NCBI RefSeq assembly: GCF_019393635.1
Contig: NC_057862.1
Coordinates: forward strand, 153,059,562 to 153,123,561
Origin: Dromiciops gliroides
Lineage: Eukaryota; Chordata; Mammalia; Microbiotheria; Microbiotheriidae
Direction of reading: 5' to 3'
Length of the DNA: 64,000 nucleotides
The translations under genes and the position numbers were made by a program. Positions 44,205-55,930 of the stretch are shown in pieces. The notes under the pieces were generated by a model. It saw only the letters and a program-made list of their open reading frames with translations, was not told where the DNA came from and searched no databases. Position 1 is the stretch's first letter. Each line of letters begins with the position of its first letter.

Positions 44205-45465
44205 CTTTTTTTTCTTCTTTCAATAAACATTTATTTTTTCCATTTACCTGTAAGGGTAGTTTTCAACATTCATTTTCATAAGATTTAGAGTTCTGAATTT
44301 TTCTCCCTCCCTCCCTTTCCTCCCCCCTCCACAAGATCGCAATCAGGTTATATATGTACAATCCACAAGTGTTCTTTTTATCAGTTCTTTCTATAGGGGT
44401 GCATAGTAAGCTTCCTCATTAGTTCCTTAGGATTGTCTTGGATCATTGCACTGCTGAGAGTAGTTAAGTCATTCACAATTACTCACTGAACAATACTGCT
44501 GTCACTATGCACAATGTCCTCCCAGCTCCACTCACTTCACTATACATCAATGTTCATTAGTCTTTCCAGGTTTTTCAGGGATCATCCTGTTTGTCATTTC
44601 CTGTAGCACAAGTCCATTCCACTACTATCATATAACACAGCTTTTTCCATCATTCCTCAATTGATGGACATTCCCTTGATTCTCAATTCTTAGCCTCCAC
44701 CAAGAACTGCTATAAATATTTTTTGTACAATGTTTTCCCCTTTTCTCTTTTTCATGATTACTATTGTTAACTGTTTCCCTTCCATCCTATTCCCTTCCCC
44801 ATGATATTTATTCTATTATCCATCTTCTTTCATCCTATCACTCTTCAAAAGGGATTTGCTTCTGTCTGTCCCCTCCCCCACTCTGCCCTTCTTTTGCCCC
44901 TCTCTCTTGGTTCTTTTTTTGTTTTGTTTTTTTTGCAGGCAATGGGGGTTAAGTGACTTGCCCAGGGTCACACAGCTAGTAAGTGTCAAGTGTCTGAGGT
45001 CGAATTTGAACTCAGGCACTCCGGAACCACTGCTCCATCTAGCTGCCCCTTGCCCCTCTCTCTTTATCCCTTTCCTCCTATTTTCCTGCAGGGTTATAGA
45101 GATTACTCCATCCAATTGAGTGTGTACATTATTCTCTCCTTGAGCCAATTCTAATGAGATTGAGGTCCTTGAGCCAATTTTGATGAGTGTTAGGCTCAGT
45201 TACCGCCCAGATTAAATAGATTACTCCACCCAGTTGGGTGTGTCTATTAGTCCCTCGAGGCAGCTCAGAGGAGTTTAAGATTTTTGAGCCTTTTCTGATG
45301 AGCATAAAATTCATTTACTGCCCTGCTCCTCTCCCATCTCTTCCCCCACTCCATAAGCCTTTTCCTGTTACTTTCATGTAGGATTTTGCTTCTACCCTTC
45401 CCCCTCCCCCGATGAATTCCCTTCACCCCTCAATTTAACCCTAAAAATGTTATCATCTAGCTAAG
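44205..45465 (-). mobile_element. L1, 3' portion, inverted
   Basis: 'caataaacatttattttttc' is the inverted 3' end. 'cctcaattgatggacattcc' (~44,658) inverts the ORF2-terminal region also seen at about 19,750 in the plus-strand L1. Text to about 45,460 includes two tandem ~115-bp units (45,100-45,330). The upper part may belong to another L1-type internal region. Confidence 0.65.
44909..45049 (-). mobile_element. Class B SINE with target duplication, inside the L1
   Basis: 'ttgcccctctctctt' at 44,894-44,908 and 45,050-45,064. A short deletion removes part of the 'tcctgaatccagggc' segment. Confidence 0.92.
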
Positions 45466-45690
45466 TGACACAGTGGACAAATCATCACCCCTGGACCCAG
45501 GGGGATAAGGCCTTGGCCATATTCTGAACAGATGTGGAAAGAAAGAAGCTACTCCAGAGGATCATAACTGAAAATGCACTAGTCTAAGAGACCTGGGTTT
45601 TAGTACCATCTTGTCCTGTGGATTAATCTGTTTTCTTGTCTGGATCCTGCCAGTAACTTACTGTGTAACCTTGGTCTCTTTGGGATACAA

Positions 45691-45843
45691 TTATTTTTTT
45701 TTTTTTGGCAGGGCAATGAGGGTTAAGTGACTTGCCCAGGGTCACACAGCTAGTAATTGTTGAGTGTCTGAGGCTGGATTTGAACTCAGGTCCTTCTGAC
45801 TCCAGGGCCTGTACTTTATCTACTGCCCAACCCAGCTGTCCCC
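45691..45843 (-). mobile_element. Class B SINE
   Basis: 'gggataca.tt' on both sides, T14 tail, inverted head 'cagctgtcccc'. A 50-bp head remnant of another SINE lies at about 45,455-45,505. Confidence 0.88.
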
Positions 45844-45898
45844 GGGATACAGTTCTCTGGGAATCGTTTTTTTCTCATTTGAAAGGAGTCAATCGATT

Positions 45899-46168
45899 AT
45901 TGTTGCTGTTTTGTTTCAATTGTGTCTGACTCTTTGTTTGGAGTTTTCTTGGCAAAGATAATTGGAGTAGTTTGCCATTTCTTTCTCCAGCTCATTTTAC
46001 AGATGCAGAAACTGAGGCAAACAGGGTTTAAGTGACTTGTCCAGGGTCACACACACAGCTAGTAAGTGTCTGAGGCAGGATTTGAGCTCATGAAGATGAA
46101 TCTTCCTGATTCCAAGTCCAGTGCTCTATCCACTCTATCCACTCTATCCACTTCGACAGCTAGTTGCC
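45899..46168 (-). mobile_element. Class C SINE with expanded head
   Basis: Contains 'ggagttttcttggcaaag'. The head has three tandem copies of 'actctatcc' at about 46,128-46,152. Confidence 0.88.
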
Positions 46169-47197
46169 TTAACCAAGGTTACTTCTTGCTTTAACATTAA
46201 TGACTATAATTCTCCTCTTTGGAGCGGTCAGAGGCTCAAATGTTTGAGAAAGGCAGCGGGTCCAGAGTCATGCATTTCACTCAGTGGATCTTTTTACCAC
46301 CCTTCTGGTCTTTCACTTTCCAAACTATTATGTTTAAGGGGGAGGTTTCAGCCTCCTTTCCCACCTCCTTCAAGCTCTGATCAGGACAGGATGGCTTCCT
46401 TGTAGTTGCCTGGGTCAGGCTATTAAGATGGTGTCCTCCCAGGAAAGGATCCCTCTTGAAATGTGTTCTATAACCCTCTGAAAGGATCCAGGTCTCCTGC
46501 TGAGAGGGACCTCTGACTTCCTCAGGACCAGAGTTCCTGCTCAAGATGATTAGAAGCCTTTAAAACCTTATGACCAGTGGCTCCTTCTGGGACTCAGCTT
46601 CCTTGTGTCTAAAATGATGTTGATGGGACTAGATGCCCGAGGATGCAACTTTGGAAATCAAGACTTGACTTAATGTCCAAGAGGGCAAATTGAGACCCTT
46701 CTCTTTGGACCCTGTACCCATTCTCTGTCCTCTAAACTGGAAAAGCCTGAAGGAATTCTGCACTTGCTAGCCCTGATAAGCTGGTCAGCTCCATCCCCAG
46801 AGCCCCGGCTAGGATTTGAGACTTACTATACTGCTGCTTACTCCTTCCCTCACCCTCATGAAGGGGAGGGGGTCCCCAGGTTAACTTCCTCTCAGATTCC
46901 CACCCTGTAGCTACATGTTTCATTGATTTTAGGAAGGAAATTCCATTTTGAGGCAGGAGTTAGAAGACCTACACAAAGAAGCTACCTCACCCAATTCTCT
47001 GGGCGAGGAATGGTAAATAAGAATGACTCAAGCTTTTGGGAAATGCTGGAGGCTAGAGTGTCTACTGTTGCAGTCTATGCAAGGGTAAGGGGTGCTTTGG
47101 AATGAAGAAAAGCATGAGGCCCAGTCAACTTATGACCTTGAAGAGTATAGTTTTCTTTAGAGAAACACACATGAAAAGTTAAGTAATTAACACAGCG
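46169..47197. other. No gene or repeat recognised
   Basis: About 1 kb of unique-looking intronic sequence. No codon-structured frame with splice sites. Confidence 0.5.
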
Positions 47198-47353
47198 GGG
47201 GCAGCTAGGTGGCTCAGTGGATAAAGCACCAGCCCTGGATTCAGGAGGACCTGAGTTCAAATGTGGCCTCAGACACTTGACACTTACTAGCTGTGTGACC
47301 CTGGGCAAGTCACTTAACCCTCATTGCCCAGCAAAACAAAACAAAACAAAACA
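47198..47353 (+). mobile_element. Class B SINE
   Basis: Near-consensus body, (AAAAC)n tail. Confidence 0.93.
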
Positions 47354-47566
47354 ACCCTCCCACCCCCTCGCCCAAAAACTACAGAGCAATAATACAGAAG
47401 ACATTATAGGACCAAATAAGAAAGATACTAGTGGCATAATATACAAATATATCTCACTATTTTGCCCCTACATTAAATGGCCCAAGATTATTGTGCCTTT
47501 TGAAGGTATCCTCATTTTTCATACATTTTTTTGTCTTCTTCATATTATCTGCTGTCAATATGCTTC

Positions 47567-47717
47567 TTCTTCTTCTTCTTTGTAGGGCAATGAGGGTTAA
47601 ATGACTTGCCCAGGGTCACACAGCTAGTAAGTATCAAGTGTCTGAGACTGGATTTGAACTCAGGTCCTCCTGAATCCAAGGCTGGTGCTTTATCCACTGT
47701 GCCACCTAGCTGTCCCT
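47567..47717 (-). mobile_element. Class B SINE
   Basis: (CTT)n tail, flanked by 'aatatgc.tcttc' repeats. Confidence 0.92.
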
Positions 47718-47782
47718 TAATATGCCTCTTCTTGTAGCTCTCCACTGTCCTCCCTACCCCCAATTTATTGCTTTTATTTCTT

Positions 47783-47870
47783 TTTTTTCCTTTTTTTGGA
47801 GGAGGGGTGTTTTTGTTTTTTGTTTTCGGTGAGGCAGTTGGGGTTAAGTGACTTGCCCAGGGTCACATAG
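47783..47870 (-). mobile_element. 5'-truncated class A SINE with target duplication
   Basis: Only the 3' ~45 bp of body ('ggtgaggcagttggggttaa') plus tail. 'tgcttttatttctt' at 47,769-47,782 and 47,871-47,884 shows a truncated insertion rather than later loss. Confidence 0.9.
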
Positions 47871-48354
47871 TGCTTTTATTTCTTGTGGGCGAAAAAATCA
47901 GTGCCCAAATATGTGTCAGAACTAGACAGAAAATAAGAATAAATAGGCTTAGAATGAAGCACTGATTAAAGTACCTGATGTATACTATACAGGCTTTAAT
48001 AATGTCTATTGTTGCTATTCGTCTCTCTCTCTTTTTTTTTTTGCTTCTTTCTTTCAATTTTCTCTGTGTTCCATATAGATTACATTGCCAACCAGTCAGC
48101 AGTCTTTTATGAAGCCTTTATTATGTTGCAGGCATTGTGAGACAGGTAGTTTTTAAATAAGTGGAATGTTCTAGAATGCAAATGACTTTCAGATGATCTG
48201 TGCCATAAGACACCTCCATTAAAGTAGATGTTTGGAGTTGACTGTGGTTCTAGTTTATACAGCCTCAGTCAAAAGGTGAGATCCCTGAGCAAGAAGGTAC
48301 AGGGTAGGAAAAACCTTAGGCACCCAACCGGGCTTTAAGGTAGAAACTTAGCTT

Positions 48355-48530
48355 CATAGAATCATACACTGAGAGGGCAGGATGGACCTCAGAGGTCATT
48401 GGTCCAACCCCTTCATTTTACAGATGACAGTAAGACCAAATGGTACAAGAACTAAGTGTCAGAGACAGGATTTGAACCCAGATCCCCTACCTTCAGAGCC
48501 CATTCTCTTTCCACTGTATAATGCTATCTC
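48355..48530 (-). mobile_element. MIR SINE
   Basis: 'tcattttacagatgacagta' and 'acaggatttgaacccagat'. Confidence 0.78.
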
Positions 48531-50140
48531 CTTTTGCCTAATGCACTCGATCCTAGGGGATATAAGTTATAGAATGCTGGACCAGGGAGATGGGCCTTGG
48601 AAGAAGTAGACTATAATTGATTTCTGTCTCTTCCCCCCTCACTAGCCTTTATCTTATTTGGGAGTTAGAAAGACTTAATAAGAGGCCACCTAGTTCAATC
48701 CCTCCCTCCCCCCCCATCTCCATTGCTACTTTACAGATGATGAATTTTGGGACCTTTCTACCTTACTTCCAATATCTGCCTAGATTATTCCTTGCCTTTC
48801 TTGTACTCAATCTCCTGCATTCTGGTTTACATTAGGAAATAATGGTTGTTATAGATTTACTAATACTTTCTAATTCATCTCCCTAAGGTGTTACCCATTC
48901 AGTAGAAAATCTCTTAACCCACATAAATCACAATCTCCAGATGGCCCTTGAAGTTGGATTCCAATAGTGAGAATCTTGGGCCCAACCCCAGGAGCAAGAA
49001 GAAATGTCTTTGGGTAGCCTTGCAATGTCTATTCTTCTGATGCATGGGACAGGCCCAGCCAGCCAGAGTTCCCCCAAGGATGCTGCACAGTACTTAAAGA
49101 AACCTCAAGCTATTATGATTAGACATAAGCCAGCCATCCTTGGGTCCAACTCCAGGGAGATAGTGGAGAAAGGGATTCACATCCTCCCCGAGAACTCCAG
49201 TGAAACAAAGACCTTCTTGAAAATTCTGAGTATTCTACTTTCCCACGCCTTTCCTGTTTGGTTCCTGCTGGGAGAGGAAGTGAAATAGCCAGGGACCCAT
49301 AGGAACCATGATCTCTGAATGAGTCTGGGGATCAAATTTCCTTGGAATACTCCTCTCCCACTTCTTACTCCCGTGGGAGGATGGAGTACTCATCACAGCA
49401 GTGGGTGGGGTCCTTGGTTGTTTGTCTCCTGTGTCTTCAGTGGACAATCTCTTCTTCCCTTCCCACCCACCCCCAGCAACGTTCCTGCTCTCTCCTGCTA
49501 TCCAAATATATTCCGAGGAAAGGTTTGGATATCAGTCACTGACATCTCTGTGAAAATCAGTTTTTAGTACCTAACATCTTCTCTCTCTGGGTAATTTGCT
49601 CTTCAAGTCTGTCCCACTAGAAAAGAAAGGATTCTGTTTCCTGGTGAAGGAAGGTCAGTGGGCCGGTGGGAGAGATAGTTTGGGGGTGTGGGAAAGCTCC
49701 TTCCTCAAGCCCCTGAAATCACACTGCTCAAAGTAGTTGCCTTCTTTTCTCTTGACTATTATATTGGCTCTAAACTGTACCCAAAACAACCAGCCCCTTT
49801 AGGCGATTCAGGAAAATGAAAATTAGCCAAATGGACTGTTTGGCCTTCCTTGGGCCAGGCAGCCAGTTGATGGAATAAATTTTTCCACGTTCCAGACGGT
49901 TATGTTGGCCTTAGCCTGTGAGCTCTTGGCAGAAGAGCCTAGGTTCTGATTTGTGTATTACTGAGCACAGAGTGTGTATGTTCTTCATGGGATATCACAG
50001 TGCACAAGTCTCCCTGAACCCCTCCCGATAGTGTATTTCTTAGTCTTTCATCCTCCAGCGTCCCCTTGCCCACCTCCTGCCTCTCTTTTCCATCCCCTCT
50101 TCCTGGTGTCTCTCTCCCCTTTCTCCCCTAGTATGTCTCT
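48531..50140. other. No gene or repeat recognised
   Basis: A 1.6-kb block almost free of repeats. The part at 49,700-49,920 ('attagccaaatggactgttt') is a candidate conserved element. Confidence 0.45.
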
Positions 50141-50144
50141 TAAA

Positions 50145-50312
50145 GTCAGGAGTTCTTCACCTTTTGTTTGTGTGTGTTGTGGATCCCTCTGTCAGCTTGG
50201 TCAAGCCGATGGACCCCTTGTCAGAAAGAAATCAATGACGTCGAAATATTGTTATCAAAATATCAATAAAAATAGGCCTGCAAATCCCAGGTTAAGAACC
50301 CCTGCCCCAGCA
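50145..50312 (+). mobile_element. hAT-like element, copy 5
   Basis: 'ggagttcttcacc' to 'ggttaagaacccctg', the clearest terminal inverted repeat of the family in the window. Confidence 0.75.
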
Positions 50313-50504
50313 TTGGTTCCTTTAATATACCCCCCTCACCCGCAGCACCCTCCCCCCACCTGTTACTTAAGGCTCTGCACCCTCCCTTCATTATTCCCTT
50401 GGCCCTTCTCTCCCTGGTGTCCCTCCCCATATCCTACTTCATCTTAGTTCATTCTTTCCCCAGACCTATTCCGAATTTCCCCCTAGTTCTTTCTATTCTT
50501 AAGC

Positions 50505-51785
50505 AAACTATTGTGGAGCAGTGGAAAGAGCACCAAGTTGAAGGACCTAGGTGGGAATATAAACCTGTTGTCTATGTTGTCTGGTGCACAGTACTTCTGT
50601 GGGCCTGGGGGTTCCTTATCTATAAAATAAAGGTGGGGAGTTGGAACTAGATGACCTCTAAGGTTCTGTAAAAAAAATTTAATTATTTGCTAACTAATCT
50701 AATCTGGAAATTATAATTTTGGATTTATGAAAAATTTATAACTATATGAAAAATTATAATTGAGCCGTAAGTCCTGCCTCGGTCGCCATTCAATGTAGAA
50801 ATATTTTGACTCACTAGCCTAATTTGGGGGGACTAATCTATGGAGGACTAATCTGGGGACTTTTGACTAGTTGGCTATCTGACTGCTATTAATTTAACAT
50901 GGGCCGTTTATAAAGTTCCACCATACTGCTCCACTCCCAAAATTGGTAAGCAAAGGATTAAGAAGCCTCTTAACTAAATTATCAAAGCAGAGTTTATTTA
51001 TGAGATACTATTTAAAATTAAGAATATGGGGAAATAAAATTTACAACCTGACTGCATTGTGGTGCAACTCTTTGCATCTCTTTTCCACCTGCTGGGCCTG
51101 GACCTTCTTTAATACAATAAAGGTCTTAGCCACCTCTTGCCTTAGGGCACTCAGGTCCTTTATTCTAACTCCAAGCCCCTTTCACTTTGTATATCCCCTT
51201 GCTTCTAACTTTTCTCTCCTTACTGCCGCTGAACTCCTGTGTTTCTCTCTCACTGACCTTCTGTCTGTCTGCTCTGTCAGTCTGCCCTTCGACCTCTCTT
51301 TTCTCTGCTCCTAGTCCATTAGCCTTCTTCTGCGTCCTTGTAGCCCCTGTCTCCCTCTCCCAGTCTTTCTAATCTCGTCAGCCGCGCCCCTGAGTCTAAC
51401 TCCCAGGTCTATGTATACCTTTTCTTCTCTTTACTCAAATCTCAGGGCTTCCTGAGCCCCCATAGACCAGCTAATCCTCCAGCCAGGGCTGCAGCTGGTG
51501 GGGGGGGGGGGGAGGTGTGTGTGCTCGAACCTCATGTGCTACCCCAGAGCCCAGCCTGGACAAGCCCAGGATCTCTTGGATACCTCTGCTCAGGGCGGAG
51601 GGAGCTGGGGGCTTTTTCCCCCAGCTGTCTTTTTGGCTCAGCTGAAGCAGAGGGGGAGGGGCACCAGCCCCTCATTGAGATTCTGAGGGCCTAAGGCTTT
51701 CCAATCTCAGCCTAAAGGTAGGGTCCCCAAATCAAAATAAATTTCCCCAGTTCCTTCCAACTCTTAAGTCAATGATCCTATGAAT
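50505..51785 (+). mobile_element. MIR split by a solo LTR
   Basis: The left piece ends 'gatgacctctaaggttc' (50,666). The right piece starts 'gttccttccaactctta' (51,750). Together they restore the usual MIR 3' text. Confidence 0.75.
50667..51749 (-). mobile_element. Solo LTR with 4-bp target duplication
   Basis: Starts TGTAAAA and ends TTTCCCCA on the plus strand, with 'gttc' directly on both sides (50,663-50,666 and 51,750-51,753). The minus strand carries AATAAA followed by 'ctctgctttgata' near 50,980-51,000, so the LTR reads on the minus strand. Length 1,083 bp. The 4-bp duplication fits class I (gamma-type) endogenous retroviruses. No internal genes remain. The R-region side is related to the transduced segment at 20,358. 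Confidence 0.85.
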
Positions 51786-51840
51786 ACTCCTTTTCCTTCC
51801 TTCTTGATCTCTGCTTTGCGGGTAGGTATCATATTGATAC

Positions 51841-52095
51841 CTGGGCAACTAGATGGTGAAGTAGATAGAGTACTGGACCTGGAGTCAAGAAGACCTGAGT
51901 TCAAATCTAGCCTCAGACACTTACCAGCTGGGTGACCCTGGGCAAGTCACTTAACCCTGTTTGCCTCAGGTTCCTCATCTGTAAAATGAGCTGGAGAAGG
52001 AAATGGCAAATCACTCCAGGATTTTTGCCAAGAAAACCCCAAAAGGGGTCAAAAAGAGTTGGACACAGCTGAAAAAAACAACTGAATAATAACAT
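51841..52095 (+). mobile_element. Class C SINE
   Basis: 'tgggcaactagatggtgaag' to 'gttggacacagctgaaaaaa'. 'ttgat.cc' flanks it. Confidence 0.88.
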
Positions 52096-52274
52096 GTTGA
52101 TGCCATTGTGATTCTAGTTTTGTGGTGTCCAGCTGGGCCATGGAAGTCCAGAAAAAAAATAAGTTCCCAGCCTTGTTGGAAGCAGGAGTTATAAGGAAAG
52201 AACAGATGCAAAGTGAGCTATTTCAGAATGAAAATAAGCTGTTTTGAATGACAGTGTCTTTTATGGGGAAAGAG

Positions 52275-52480
52275 TGGATTGACTCTTTTTTTTGGGGGGG
52301 TGCAGGGCAATGAGGGTTAAGTGAGTTGCCCAGAGTCACACAGCTAGTCAAGGGTCTGAGGCCGCATTTGAACTCAGGTCCTTCTGAATCCAGGGCCAGT
52401 GCTCTATCTTGGGGTTGGTTTGTTTTTGTTTTTGTTTTTTTTTTGCCAGTGCTCTATCCACTGTGCCACCTAGCTATCCC
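52275..52480 (-). mobile_element. Class B SINE carrying a 36-bp insertion
   Basis: The body is interrupted at 52,409-52,444 by a T-rich segment flanked by the 14-bp repeat 'gccagtgctctatc' (52,395-52,408 and 52,445-52,458). Confidence 0.9.
52409..52444 (-). mobile_element. Ultra-short retroinsertion inside a SINE
   Basis: Inverted, it is an A-rich tail with (AAAAAC) units preceded by 'accccaa', the last bases of a class A-type body. The 14-bp target duplication shows insertion by target-primed reverse transcription with extreme 5' truncation. Confidence 0.75.
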
Positions 52481-52496
52481 CATGGGATTGATTCTT

Positions 52497-52645
52497 TCTT
52501 TTTTTTTTTTGGTGAGGCAATTGGGGTTGAGTGACTTGCCCAGGTTCACACAGCTAGTAAGTATCAAGTGTCTGAGGCCAGATTTGAACCCAGGTCCTCC
52601 TGACTCTAGGGCCGGTGCTCTATTCACTGCACCACCTAACTGCCT
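52497..52645 (-). mobile_element. Class A SINE with target duplication
   Basis: 'tgggattgattctt' at 52,483-52,496 and 52,646-52,659. Confidence 0.93.
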
Positions 52646-52933
52646 TGGGATTGATTCTTAAGGAAGGATGTGACACCTGGGGCAGCTGTCTCCCTCTTCC
52701 CACTAGACAAATAGTGTGCTGAAGCCTTGGTCATCCCCATCCTGTGAATGTGGTCATTGCATTCATCTTTTCTTAGACTCATCTGTTCCTTTTTGCCATG
52801 CAGTAAGGCACTGTCTAAATAATAAAATGATGGGGTTTCTCCTGGGTAGCTTAGGATAGGCCACATTGCAGATTGGAAGTATTGTACTTGGTGTTGTGAA
52901 TCCTGGGTTAAAATCCTGATCCTATCATTTCTT

Positions 52934-53098
52934 TTGTTGTTGTTGTCATTGTTTTGTAAGGCAATTGGGGTTAAGTGACTTGTCCAGGGTCACGCTGCTA
53001 GTAAGTGTCAAGTGTCTGAGGCTAGGTTTGAACTCAGGTCCTCCTGACTACAGGGCTGGTGCTCTATCCACTGTGCCACCTAGCTGCCCCATCCTATT
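52934..53098 (-). mobile_element. Class A/B-type SINE
   Basis: 'gatc.tatcatttctt' flanks it. (GTT)n tail, inverted head 'gccacctagctgcccc'. Confidence 0.9.
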
Positions 53099-53744
53099 GA
53101 TCTTATCATTTCTTACAAGTTTTATGGCCTAGAGCAAGTCACTTAACCTCTCAGACAGAGGTATGTGTGAAATGGAGATGCTTGCTCTAACTACCCCAGA
53201 GGGTGATTTTTAAGAAAATTACTTTGTAGGGCTAAAGATCAGAGGGAAATAAATCACTCTGATTTCACTAATATAGGAATCAGGAAGCTTCTTTATCAGC
53301 GAACATCAGCACCTTCTTGGCAATTTAGTCTGAGAAAGTTCTCCATAGAGTTGGGAGGTTGTCATTTTGTATGCTTCAGAGGCAAGATTTGAACCCACAC
53401 CTTCCTGGTTCTGTGACCAGCTATGCTATGCTGCCTCTTAAGACTTTAAGGTGCTTAGAAATACAGAAACACAAGTATTGTGGTAAAAAGGAAGCCAAAC
53501 CAGGGGGTAGCTTTAATCCACATATAGAATAACTTCATATAGAAAAACAAGAACAACTCCAAAAAACTGTTCCCCACCAAAAAGTAAATACCTTAATCTC
53601 ACCTAACCATCTCCAAAAAATAGGCCCTGTTGGTCACGGGGGCAACTACATGCCAGTAGAGATGGTTTAGTTCAGCTCATCTCTGCTACAGGAGACATTT
53701 ATACAGATCACATACTTTAGGGATGGTGGGTCAGGAATCTTATC
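53099..53744. other. Degraded MIR traces, no gene
   Basis: MIR-like text at about 53,110-53,220 and 53,375-53,440. Otherwise unassigned. Confidence 0.5.
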
Positions 53745-53888
53745 TTTTATTTTGATGGGCAATGAGGGTTAAGTGACTTGCCCAGGGTCACACAGCTAGT
53801 AAGTGTCAAGTGTCTGAGGCTGGATTTGAACTCAGGGTACTCCTGAATCCAGGGCCGGTGCTTTATCCACTGTGCCACCTAGCTGCCC
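53745..53888 (-). mobile_element. Class B SINE
   Basis: 'gggcaatgagggttaagtga' to 'gccacctagctgcccccc'. An (AG)n run follows at 53,910-53,955. Confidence 0.92.
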
Positions 53889-53944
53889 CCCAAGAGTCTT
53901 ACCTTTGATGAAAGAGAGAGAGAGAGCCAGAGAGAGAGAGACAG

Positions 53945-54137
53945 AGACAGAGAGAATAAAGTAGAGGCAGAGGTCCTGGACTTGAATATTTGACTGCCAT
54001 CTGTGTGATCTTAAGCAATTTGCTTTACTCTTCTGGGCCTCCATTTCTTCATCTGAAAAATGAAGGAGGTGGAGTAGACGATCACTAAAGTCTCTTTCCG
54101 CTCTAAATTTCTGATGGTAAATGTGTTAGCCCTTGTT

Positions 54138-54177
<40 letters not shown>
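53945..54177 (+). mobile_element. MIR SINE followed by (GT)n
   Basis: MIR with 'ccatttcttcatctgaaaaa' to about 54,115, then a GT run at about 54,139-54,177. Confidence 0.8.
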
Positions 54178-54180
<3 letters not shown>

Positions 54181-54699
54181 AATCAAACTAACCATGTGTC
54201 CCACCTTTGAAGGCCCACCTTTTCCAGGACCTTCCCAGACTACTGTAGCCCATAGTGCTCAGCAACTTCTTCTGAACTCTTCTGGTCCCCTCAGATAGTG
54301 TGCTCCATTCTCCACTATTTGATCATTGAATTGGTTTGTTTGTGGCAGGTTTGAAATACTTCCGGGGCAAAGAGACCAGGTTGTGAATTTTCTCTGCTTT
54401 CTTCCCACTGGCACCCAACCCATCGCTTAGTACTTCGTAGGTGCTGACTTTCCACTTGTTGATTGATGTGTTGTTTGTTGCCCTGGGTTCTTAATTAAAG
54501 CGAGGACGGGGGAGGCAGTATGTTCAATTTGCATCTGTCCTTTCCTGAGAGTCCCTGCTTCCCAGGGGCAGCTGCTTTTCTAAGCTTTGATAGCTTAGTC
54601 AGACACTACAGGACTGGCACCAACTCAGTGGCCACACAACACACACACACATACCCCCCTCCCCCCACACACACACCCATAGAGAGCCAAGTATTTGGA
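54178..54699. other. L2-like traces, no gene
   Basis: 'taggtgctgactttccactt' near 54,439 resembles an L2 end. CA-rich tracts at 54,638-54,679. Confidence 0.45.
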
Positions 54700-54824
54700 A
54701 TCGGAAAGCCTGGATTTGCATCTTAGCCCTGCCACTCATCTGGTTGGCCTAAGTTATGTTATTTTATCCCTCTAGTCTTCAATTTGCTCATCTATGAAAA
54801 TGAGGGTGTTGGACTACAGAGGAA
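54700..54824 (+). mobile_element. MIR SINE fragment
   Basis: 'cggaaagcctggatttgcat' and 'tcaatttgctcatctatgaa'. Confidence 0.7.
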
Positions 54825-55345
54825 ATCCTTAACCTGGGGTTCACAGACCTCAAAGGGATCACAGATCTCAAAGGATTTCAGGGTGTGGCTATGAACCAGG
54901 ATGGGGAAAAAAATGACATCTTTACTTTCACTTACCTCTCAATTGGGCATTTTGGTGGCTCAGTAGATAAGAGTGCTTCCCCTAGAGTCAGGAAGACATC
55001 CTCCCCAGTTCAAATTTGGCCCCAGACACTTGCAAATTGTGTGACTCTGAGCACATCATTTAACTTGGTCTCAGTTTCCTCATCTGTAAAATGAGCTGGA
55101 GGTGGAAATGGCAAACCCCTCCAGTATCTCTGCCAAGAAAATCCCAAATGGGGTCTTGGAGAGTTGGGCAGGATTGAGAACGATTGAATAAATCTCTAAC
55201 TGAAAGTTAGCATTTCCTTCAATTATGAATTAAAAAAACAAACAACAAAAACAAAACATTATTCTGAGATGGAACCCATAGGCTTCACCAGATTGTCAAA
55301 GGTTTCCAGGACCCAAAAAAGGTGAAGAACCCCTGGACTAAATGA
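54825..55345 (-). mobile_element. hAT-like element, copy 6, split by a class C SINE (54,942-55,190)
   Basis: 'ccttaacctggggttcacag' at the left and 'aaaaggtgaagaacccctgg' at the right are its termini. The halves join at 'cttacctct/ctaactgaaagttag'. The SINE reads on the plus strand with 'tctgccaagaaaatccc'. Confidence 0.8.
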
Positions 55346-55429
55346 TCTCTAAGGTCCAAGCAACTCTAAATCCTATAGTCCACCAGCAAAAGCCCAGCAA
55401 GACCATTTTCTAATCCAACCTGGGAAATG

Positions 55430-55930
55430 TGGATTTGGAAGAGTCTATTCTCAGTGGTTTGGCCATCTCGAGATTGAATGTATAAAGCTGTTCCTTACAA
55501 TAAGCAAACGAAAGGGGCCTCCTTTTCCTCTGTAAGCAGCTCCAGGGAGGCCCTATTTATTTTTCTAAAAGGATCCTGTTTGGCATCTTTCCTTTTGTGT
55601 TTTCAGTAGATCCAACAAGCCTCTGTCATTCCCCTAGCCTCTGTCTTCTTGCTTCTCTGCAGAGGACGTTTGTCTTCTGGATGCTTAACCACCCCGCTCC
55701 CCCCAAAAGAAGTTAGCTTTCAAAACCACTCAGGGGCTTGCAGTTTAGTTTGGTCACAAGGCTGCAGGATTTTCATTTCATGAGCTGTCATTCCAGTCCA
55801 GAGCGTGTTCACTCCACAGGCTTAAAGCGACTGTGCTTCTGATGCTGGGTGAGATGTTAATATCAGGGGAGCCTGCTGCTGCTCAGCGGGGATGTAGTAG
55901 TGGAGAGGGTTAGGTGTGCTTCCTGGTAGT
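55430..55930. other. Repeat-free stretch, candidate conserved non-coding DNA
   Basis: About 500 bp without recognised repeats, in probable intron 1. Motifs include 'ggccctatttatttttct', an A/T-rich MEF2-like site, at 55,551-55,567. Confidence 0.4.
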
